Assembly: GCA_030017355.1 (NCBI GenBank)
Contig: JASEIR010000001.1
Span: 15,793 to 43,868 of the forward strand
Length of the DNA stretch: 28,076 bases
Origin: Actinomycetota bacterium
Lineage (GTDB): Bacteria; Actinomycetota; Aquicultoria; Aquicultorales; Aquicultoraceae
Reading direction: 5' to 3'
In this document: piece after piece, positions 22,484 to 28,076 of the stretch
Position numbering within the stretch: the stretch's first letter is position 1
How the letters are laid out: each line of letters opens with the position of its first letter
Position numbers and translations under genes: made by a program
Notes under the pieces: generated by a model
Database searches by the model: none
What the model was told of the DNA's origin: nothing
The model's input: the letters and a program-made list of their open reading frames with translations, nothing else

Positions 22484-24418
22484 ATGCCAAAAATTTTATT
22501 CTATCCTGATAACAGGGTAGTCGAAGTTGAGAAAGGCGAAAGTTTAATCCGAGCAGCAATGCTGGCTGGCGTTCATATTAATGCTTCCTGTGGCGGTAGC
22601 AGTACATGCGGCAAGTGCCGGGTTATAATTGAGAACGGCAAGGTTAATGCAAGGCCATCTGCAAAGCTTTCAGCTGATGAGGTAAGCCAAGGCTATGTGC
22701 TAGCTTGCACCACCACTGTGGACGAAGATATTGAGGTGCGCATACCTATTGAATCGCAGATGGGCGATAGCCGAGTGGCGCTTGAGCGAGAGCTTGAGAC
22801 GGTAACCCACGGGGGCTTTCTCTCAGCAAAAAGCCTAGTGGATTTGATTGGTGAATTTAATATTAATCCGGCAACACAAAGGCTATATGTTGAGCTCCCA
22901 CCTCCAAATCTGGAGGATAATGTTAGCGATCTAGAGAGGTTAAGAAGGGAGCTAAATCGCCAGCACGGAATATCTAATTTTCAAGTAGATATTTCGGTTT
23001 TAAGAGGAATGGGTGCTCTCTTGAGAGAGGCAGACTGGAAGATTACCGCAACAATACTTTCTCTCGGGGGAAGTGAATGTGACCGCTTGATAAGAATTGA
23101 CAAGGGCGACCGCACTGATAAACATTATGGCTTGGCGGTTGATATTGGAACCACAAGTATATATGTTGAGCTGGTTGATTTAAGTAGCGGAGAAACCCTT
23201 GCCAAGGCATCTGAGTATAACGCCCAGGTAAGCTGTGGCGAGGACATAATCTCAAGGATTGTTTATTCACTTAAAGAAAACGGTCTTGCAAAACTGCAGG
23301 AGTTGGTTACAGAAACAATCAATAAATTGATTGATAGGGTCATTGAAAAATCAGGGGTCGAGCTTGATGACATAGTTCATATGGTGGCTGCTGGCAATAC
23401 AACCATGACCCATATATTTTTAGGAGTGCCACCTAAGTACATTCGAGAAGAGCCCTATATACCAACCGCAACGTTTATGCCAACAGTTATGGCAAGTGAT
23501 GTTGGTCTAAAATTGCCGCAAGGCACAAGGGTTTATACGGTGCCTAGCAGAGCAAGCTATGTCGGTGGCGACATTACAGCTGGACTTCTTGGCTCAGGTG
23601 TCTATCGCTCAGAAAAGCTAACCCTTTATATAGATGTTGGGACAAACGGCGAGATGGTGCTTGGCAATTCAGATTGGCTCCTTAGCTGTTCGTGCTCCGC
23701 GGGGCCAGCATTTGAGGGCGGCTCCATAAAGAATGGGATGCGAGCAACAAAAGGCGCAATTGAACAGGTAAGAATCAATCCAAAAACACTTGAGCCAATG
23801 ATTTTGACCATAGGCCAGGCAAGACCGAGGGGCATTTGCGGGTCCGGCTTGATTGATACGGTTGCAGAATTGTTTTTGACCGGCGTTATAAATGAGAAAG
23901 GCCGATTTAATACTGAGATTGACCATCCAAGAATTAGAGAGGTCGACGGTCAGGCCGAGTACGTTTTAGTCTGGGCAGCTGATTCGGCAACAAAGCGAGA
24001 TATTGTCATAACCGAGGCAGACCTTGACAACCTAATCCGTACCAAAGGCGCAATATACGCAGGCATCACAACACTTTTGGATTCAATGCAGATGCAGGTT
24101 GAAGCAATAGAGGAAGTACTTATTGCTGGTGGGTTTGGGCGTTATCTGCAAATCGACCAGGCAATGACCATTGGGTTGCTACCCGAGATCGATCCAGGAA
24201 AAGTTAAATATGTCGGAAACGGCTCGCTTCTTGGAAGTAGGTTAATACTTCTGTCAAAGGAGGCTAAGGATGTTGCAACTGAGATAGCGCAGAAGATGAC
24301 CTATCTGGAGCTAAGCACGCATGCTGGCTTTATGGATAGCTATGTATCGGCGCTATTTCTACCACATACCGACAGAGATACTTTTCCAACAGTCATGAAA
24401 CGAATGAAGGTGTATTGA
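22484..24418 (+). CDS. corrinoid-activating ASKHA/ferredoxin protein (RACo/AcsV-like)
   Basis: This 644-residue protein has an N-terminal [2Fe-2S] ferredoxin domain (C36, C42, C45 and C75) followed by a linker and a C-terminal ASKHA ATPase domain of the DUF4445 type (about 215-600). Visible motifs are AVDIGTTSIYVELVDL (phosphate 1), VAAGNTTMTHIFLGVPP, YIDVGTNGEM and AGGFGRYLQIDQA. In acetogens such proteins use ATP to reduce the inactive Co(II) state of the corrinoid iron-sulfur protein back to Co(I). The next gene overlaps its stop or begins just after it. GGAAAG at 22472-22477 serves ATG 22484. Confidence 0.93.
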   Translation: MPKILFYPDNRVVEVEKGESLIRAAMLAGVHINASCGGSSTCGKCRVIIENGKVNARPSAKLSADEVSQGYVLACTTTVDEDIEVRIPIESQMGDSRVALERELETVTHGGFLSAKSLVDLIGEFNINPATQRLYVELPPPNLEDNVSDLERLRRELNRQHGISNFQVDISVLRGMGALLREADWKITATILSLGGSECDRLIRIDKGDRTDKHYGLAVDIGTTSIYVELVDLSSGETLAKASEYNAQVSCGEDIISRIVYSLKENGLAKLQELVTETINKLIDRVIEKSGVELDDIVHMVAAGNTTMTHIFLGVPPKYIREEPYIPTATFMPTVMASDVGLKLPQGTRVYTVPSRASYVGGDITAGLLGSGVYRSEKLTLYIDVGTNGEMVLGNSDWLLSCSCSAGPAFEGGSIKNGMRATKGAIEQVRINPKTLEPMILTIGQARPRGICGSGLIDTVAELFLTGVINEKGRFNTEIDHPRIREVDGQAEYVLVWAADSATKRDIVITEADLDNLIRTKGAIYAGITTLLDSMQMQVEAIEEVLIAGGFGRYLQIDQAMTIGLLPEIDPGKVKYVGNGSLLGSRLILLSKEAKDVATEIAQKMTYLELSTHAGFMDSYVSALFLPHTDRDTFPTVMKRMKVY

Positions 24419-24420
24419 TT

Positions 24421-25182
24421 TTGAGCTTTACAATTGCTGTTGCAGGCAAAGGCGGAACAGGGAAAACTACGATATCAAGTCTCATCATAAGGGGGCTTAT
24501 TAAAAAGGGCAAGACCCCTGTCTTTGCTGTTGATGCTGATGCAAATGTTAATTTGAATGAACAACTTGGCGTAAAGGTTGAGAAGACCATAGGTGGAGTA
24601 AGGGAAGAGATGTTAGATACCATAGGGGCTGGGAAAATGCCTGCTGGAATGTCTAAGGAAACATATATGGAATACCAGATACAGGATGCTTTGATTGAGG
24701 AAAATGGCTTCGACCTTCTTGTCATGGGTCGTCCTGAAGGCCCGGGTTGTTATTGTTATGCGAATAATCTATTACGTAGATATATTGAAGTACTTGCAAA
24801 AAATTATCCCTACATAGTTATAGATAATGAGGCAGGTATGGAGCATTTAAGCAGAAGGACTACGCAGAAAATCGACCTCTTGCTCATTGTCTCGGAGCCT
24901 AATCCAGTAGGCATATTAACAGCGGCAAGGATTAGAGATCTAGCTAAAGAAATGAAGATCAGCGTTGGCAAGACTGGCCTTGTAATTAACCGTGTCAATG
25001 GGGAGCTTCCTGATATATTAAAGCAAGAAGTTGAGAAATACGGGCTTGAATTGATTGGAACAATACCCATTGATGATACAATCACCAATTTTAGCTTTGA
25101 GAGAAAGCCAACAATCCTGATGCCTGATGATTCCCCATCAACCAGGGCTATTGGTGAGATAATTGATAAGTTTGTTGCGTAG
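24421..25182 (+). CDS. cooC: CooC-type ATPase, CODH nickel-insertion protein
   Basis: CooC is a MinD-like ATPase that delivers nickel to the C-cluster of CO dehydrogenase. The deviant Walker A is GKGGTGKTT (about 9-17). Walker B-like VDADANVN lies near residue 38, and the metal-binding CxC lies in GPGCYCYANN (about 110-112). Two TTG starts are possible: 24415, overlapping the upstream stop, and 24421. AGGTG at 24408-24412 is spaced better for 24421 (253 residues). It is paired with the activation gene before it and cooS further down. Confidence 0.92.
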   Translation: MSFTIAVAGKGGTGKTTISSLIIRGLIKKGKTPVFAVDADANVNLNEQLGVKVEKTIGGVREEMLDTIGAGKMPAGMSKETYMEYQIQDALIEENGFDLLVMGRPEGPGCYCYANNLLRRYIEVLAKNYPYIVIDNEAGMEHLSRRTTQKIDLLLIVSEPNPVGILTAARIRDLAKEMKISVGKTGLVINRVNGELPDILKQEVEKYGLELIGTIPIDDTITNFSFERKPTILMPDDSPSTRAIGEIIDKFVA

Positions 25183-25204
25183 TAGAGAGTAAGGAGGAAC
25201 ATAG

Positions 25205-26068
25205 GTGGCTGGAAGGTTAATTGATGGTAAAGAAATATCGGCTCAGATAAAAGCTGAACTAGCTCAAGAGGTTGCCAAAATGCAAAAGGAAAGCGACGTA
25301 ACTCCTGGGCTTGCAGTTGTCTTAGTTGGCGAAGATCCCGCCTCTAAGGTTTATGTTGGTCAGAAAGAGAAGGCTTGTGCAGAGCTTGGTATATTTTCTC
25401 AAAAGCACACTCTTCCTGCTGATGTGAGCGAAGAAGAATTACTTGGTCTGGTTGGAAGCCTTAACAGCGATCCTCAAATTGATGGCATTCTAGTTCAGCT
25501 ACCGCTACCTAAACATATTGATGAGAACAAGGTTATTGAGGCAATCATGCCCGAAAAGGATGTTGATGGTTTTCATCCAGTAAGCGTTGGCAAGATGGTC
25601 ATCGGTCTGCCAGGCTTTAGACCCTGCACGCCGGCTGGCGTTATGGAGCTTCTTAAGAGAACGGGTGTAGACCTTGTAGGCAAGGAAGCTGTAGTTGTTG
25701 GGAGAAGCAACATTGTCGGTAAACCAGTGGCCATAATGCTTCTTCAACAGAGCGCAACAGTTACGGTTTGTCACTCGAAAACAAAAAATCTTAGTGAAGT
25801 TACTCGAAGAGCAGATGTTTTAGTTGTTGCTACTGGTAAACCAAACACGGTTACTGCTGATATGGTGAAAGATGGTGTTGTTGTTATTGATGTTGGCGTA
25901 AACCGTCTGGATTCTGGCAAACTTGTTGGAGACGTTGACTTTGATGGTGTAAGAGAAAAGGCCTCAGCTATTACTCCAGTTCCGGGCGGTGTTGGTCCGA
26001 TGACAATTGCTATGCTTATGTATAATACCGTCCAAGCGGCAAAGAAAAGAGCAGGGATTTTGATCTGA
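25205..26068 (+). CDS. folD: bifunctional methylene-THF dehydrogenase / methenyl-THF cyclohydrolase
   Basis: FolD interconverts formyl-, methenyl- and methylene-tetrahydrofolate, the two steps after Fhs in the methyl branch. The 287-residue protein has the catalytic YVGQK motif with Y50 and K54, VQLPLPKHI, and the nucleotide-binding region VVGRSNIVGKPVAIML. The C-terminal PVPGGVGPMTIAML is fully conserved. The GTG start at 25205 is set by AAGGAGG at 25191-25197. It stands between cooC and the CODH/ACS delta subunit, which ties it to carbon fixation. Confidence 0.97.
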   Translation: MAGRLIDGKEISAQIKAELAQEVAKMQKESDVTPGLAVVLVGEDPASKVYVGQKEKACAELGIFSQKHTLPADVSEEELLGLVGSLNSDPQIDGILVQLPLPKHIDENKVIEAIMPEKDVDGFHPVSVGKMVIGLPGFRPCTPAGVMELLKRTGVDLVGKEAVVVGRSNIVGKPVAIMLLQQSATVTVCHSKTKNLSEVTRRADVLVVATGKPNTVTADMVKDGVVVIDVGVNRLDSGKLVGDVDFDGVREKASAITPVPGGVGPMTIAMLMYNTVQAAKKRAGILI

Positions 26069-26150
26069 GACTGTAAGACAAATCAAGGATTGAAGATAAA
26101 AGAGTAAAGATATAGAGGCTTCTAGGCCTTAAATTGAAGGGGGAGATTAA

Positions 26151-27101
26151 ATGGCTTTTCAGGCGCCAACTGAGCAGTATAGCGGAAAGATTAGAGAAGT
26201 AGTAATTGGGACTACCAATAGTCAGGTTATAGCTGGCGGGCAAAACACGCTTGCATTTCATACTTTTGAAGGCACAATACCACATAGACCTTTAATAGCA
26301 ATGGAGGTATATGATATTGAGCCTCAGGAATGGGCAGATGCCTTAAAAGAGGTTATTGGCGATGTCTGGGGGGACCCGGTAGCTTGGGCAAAGAAGTGCC
26401 AGGATGAATTTGGGGCAGATCTTATTTGCCTGCAGCTGGCAAGTGCCGATCCAAATGGTCTAAACAGGGGCGCTGATGAAGTGGCTGAGACAGTAAAGGC
26501 GGTACTTAGCGCCATATCAATTCCATTAATTGTCTATGGCTGCGGAAATGCGGAAAAAGACGGCGAGATTTTAAAAAAAGTTGCCGAGGTTGCTCAGGGA
26601 AGAAACATTGTAATTGGCCCAGCCGTTGAAGACAATTACAAGTCGGTAGCAGCTGCTGCCCTTGGTTTTTCTCAGAATGTAGCAGGAGAAACTCCAATCG
26701 ATGTTAATATGGCCAAGCAGCTTAATATCCTTATGACAAATCTTGGGCTGCCGGCAGAGAAAATCCTAATAGATCCAGCCGTAGGCGCTCTTGGCTATGG
26801 TCTTGAGTATGCCTATTCAGTTATTGAAAGAGATAGGCTTGCAGCTTTGCAGCAGAACGACTCTATGATGCAGATGCCAATCATAGCCAACCTTGGCAAA
26901 GAAGTTTGGAAAACAAAGGAAGCTAAGATTAGCAGTGAAGAAATGCCTGAATGGGGAGACCCCACAAGGAGAGGCATACTTTGGGAAACAATAACTGCTG
27001 TAAGCCTTCTTGTTGCAGGAACAGATATCCTTATCATGAGGCATCCTGAGTCGGTAAAACTTATTAAAAGGACCTTAAATGAATTTGGGCTAATGAATTA
27101 A
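26151..27101 (+). CDS. acsD: CODH/ACS delta subunit (corrinoid protein small subunit)
   Basis: This is the small subunit of the corrinoid iron-sulfur protein (AcsD/CdhD, 316 residues) that transfers methyl groups to acetyl-CoA synthase. The TIM-barrel-like protein shows MEVYDIEPQEWADALK, DLICLQLASADPN, IVIGPAVEDNYKSVAAAALG and ILIDPAVGALGYGLEYAYSV, which are recognisable in the family. The end EFGLMN is usual. The ATG follows GGGGGAG at 26139-26145. The large subunit, acetyl-CoA synthase and methyltransferase are not in the window and should lie downstream of cooS or elsewhere. Confidence 0.93.
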   Translation: MAFQAPTEQYSGKIREVVIGTTNSQVIAGGQNTLAFHTFEGTIPHRPLIAMEVYDIEPQEWADALKEVIGDVWGDPVAWAKKCQDEFGADLICLQLASADPNGLNRGADEVAETVKAVLSAISIPLIVYGCGNAEKDGEILKKVAEVAQGRNIVIGPAVEDNYKSVAAAALGFSQNVAGETPIDVNMAKQLNILMTNLGLPAEKILIDPAVGALGYGLEYAYSVIERDRLAALQQNDSMMQMPIIANLGKEVWKTKEAKISSEEMPEWGDPTRRGILWETITAVSLLVAGTDILIMRHPESVKLIKRTLNEFGLMN

Positions 27102-27120
27102 GGATTCATGTATTGTTTGG

Positions 27121-27144
27121 CATGGTCAATCGAAGTTGGCCATG
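27121..27144 (+). other. hairpin upstream of cooS
   Basis: CATGGTCAA (27121-27129) pairs with TTGGCCATG (27136-27144) around a six-base TCGAAG loop, with one GU pair and no T run after it. It separates acsD from cooS, which suggests message processing or stability rather than termination. Confidence 0.5.
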
Positions 27145-27147
27145 AGG

Positions 27148-27187
27148 TCACTAGATCGAATGCAAGATCACTAGATCAAATAAAGGA
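27148..27187. repeat. direct 10-bp repeats with 20-bp period before cooS
   Basis: TCACTAGATC occurs at 27148-27157 and 27168-27177. The 20-bp units including their tails match at 16 of 20 bases. The second unit ends inside the GGAGAG ribosome site at 27185-27190. Confidence 0.6.
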
Positions 27188-27193
27188 GAGATT

Positions 27194-28076
27194 ATGACAG
27201 AGGAGAGAATAAGAAGCATCGATCCAGCAGCAATTGAAATGCTGGAGCGGGCAGAAGGTGTCTCTACCATGTTTAGCCGAGCTGATGAAATGAAACCGTG
27301 CAACTTCGGCGTTGATGGAAGCTGCTGCCGCGCTTGCGCTATGGGCCCGTGCCGTCTTGCAGGAAAGACAAAAGATGGTAGAGAAAAAAGAGGTGTCTGT
27401 GGAGCCAGTTTGGCCACCGTTGCAGCACGCAACTTTGCTCGCCAAGTTGCAGTAGGGTCAGCAGCCCACTCGGATCACGGTAGGAGTGTCACAAAGACGT
27501 TTCTTGCTGCTGCAAAGGGTGAAGCGCCTGGCTACAAGATAAGGGATATAGGCAAACTTTACTGGCTTGCCGGTATAATGGAGATTCCCACAGAAGGAAG
27601 AACAGTTCAAGAAATAGCCATTGATGTTGGTGAAAAGGCGCTAAGTGAATTCGGTAAACAAGACGATACGCCACACTTGTTTGTAAAGACTGCTCCAAAG
27701 AAGCGTCAAGAGATTTGGGAGAAGCTAAATGTTTTCCCACGCGGCATAGACCGCGAGATAGTCGAACTTCTACATAGCTCACATGCTGGAAATGATCAAG
27801 ATGCCGAGCACATAACAACTCATTTAGTTCGGGCTTGTTTAGCTGATGGTTGGGGCGGCTCGATGACCGCAACGCATTTGCAAGATATCATGTTTGGCAC
27901 GCCTCATCCTCTTGTCTCAGAAGCTAATCTCGGCATACTGAAGAAAGATCAGGTAAATATTATAGTGCATGGACATGAACCGCTTCTCTCGGAGAAGATA
28001 GTTGATGCGGCGTCCGATCCTGAATTAATCGAGTATGCGAAGTCAAAAGGCGCTAGCGGCATTAACCTTGGCGGTA
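27194..28076 (+). CDS. cooS: anaerobic carbon monoxide dehydrogenase catalytic subunit (3' end outside window)
   Basis: This nickel-iron CO dehydrogenase interconverts CO and CO2; the first 294 residues are present and the reading frame is open at the window edge. The N-terminal cluster motif CNFGVDGSCCRACAMGPCR supplies C36, C44, C45, C48 and C53, with C69 in the next segment (GVCGAS), for the B and D clusters. H259 and H261 lie in IIVHGHEPLLSE, the conserved His next to the C-cluster. The remaining C-cluster cysteines are beyond the edge. The ATG follows GGAGAG. With the upstream delta subunit it is more likely the ACS-linked AcsA type than a stand-alone CooS, though sequence after the edge is needed to tell. 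Confidence 0.96.
   Translation, partial: MTEERIRSIDPAAIEMLERAEGVSTMFSRADEMKPCNFGVDGSCCRACAMGPCRLAGKTKDGREKRGVCGASLATVAARNFARQVAVGSAAHSDHGRSVTKTFLAAAKGEAPGYKIRDIGKLYWLAGIMEIPTEGRTVQEIAIDVGEKALSEFGKQDDTPHLFVKTAPKKRQEIWEKLNVFPRGIDREIVELLHSSHAGNDQDAEHITTHLVRACLADGWGGSMTATHLQDIMFGTPHPLVSEANLGILKKDQVNIIVHGHEPLLSEKIVDAASDPELIEYAKSKGASGINLGG

Noticed and set aside
1..28076. CRISPR arrays, tRNA, rRNA, transposases or phage genes
   Set aside because: None seen; direct repeats present are only two or three units, with no spacer array.

Overview
The window looks like chromosome from an anaerobic, acetogenic or carboxydotrophic bacterium, most likely a deep-branching member of the Actinomycetota. Two things point there. 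The order dnaX - ybaB - recR ... lysC - asd is the one known from actinobacterial chromosomes. The metabolism is Wood-Ljungdahl with pyruvate:ferredoxin oxidoreductase. Base composition is moderate, clearly below that of Streptomyces-like actinobacteria, which fits lineages such as Aquicultoria-type or other subsurface anaerobic groups. The lineage is inferred, not proven. All genes are bacterial in style, with GGAGG ribosome sites and several TTG or GTG starts. I see no tRNA, rRNA, CRISPR array, phage gene or insertion sequence.

Layout. (1) 1-2895, + strand: dnaX, a YbaB/EbfC nucleoid protein and recR. dnaX carries a textbook A AAA AAG slippery heptamer, in the right frame, with a stop just beyond it in the -1 frame. 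(2) 3083-6487, +: a promoter and a four-subunit 2-oxoacid:ferredoxin oxidoreductase (gamma, delta, alpha, beta), followed by an unrecognised gene. (3) 6535-6960, -: a small zinc-ribbon membrane protein. (4) 7170-9399, +: lysC and asd, overlapping. (5) 9455-10966, -: a CDF metal exporter and a VIT/CCC1-like protein, divergent from (6) 11095-14463, +: an MrfA/YprA-type helicase, a TIGR00725 Rossmann protein and a YbaK-type deacylase. (7) 14634-16397, +: a ferredoxin / Fe-hydrogenase-like / Fe-S / GGDEF fusion, a predicted redox or H2 sensor that makes c-di-GMP. (8) 16530-17848, +: a Nudix hydrolase coupled by an ATGA overlap to a Clp1/Grc3-like polynucleotide kinase. (9) 18089-20159, +: a LytS/LytTR two-component system. 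(10) 20564-28076, +: fhs, a corrinoid-activation ASKHA protein, cooC, folD, the CODH/ACS delta subunit, and cooS, which is cut by the window end.

How the genes work together. Fhs and FolD are the folate (methyl) branch of CO2 fixation. The delta subunit carries the methyl group on a corrinoid, CooS makes CO, CooC matures its nickel site, and the ASKHA protein reductively re-activates the corrinoid. The oxidoreductase of block 2 would carboxylate the resulting acetyl-CoA to pyruvate, feeding biosynthesis that includes the aspartate pathway of block 4. The two sensory systems (blocks 7 and 9) lie just upstream of the carbon-fixation operon and are candidates for its control, which is inference from position only.

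The best leads are the hydrogenase-like diguanylate cyclase, the Nudix-Clp1 pair as a possible RNA 5'-end system, the dnaX frameshift site, a structured fhs leader, and several 20-bp-period near-tandem duplications in gaps between genes.
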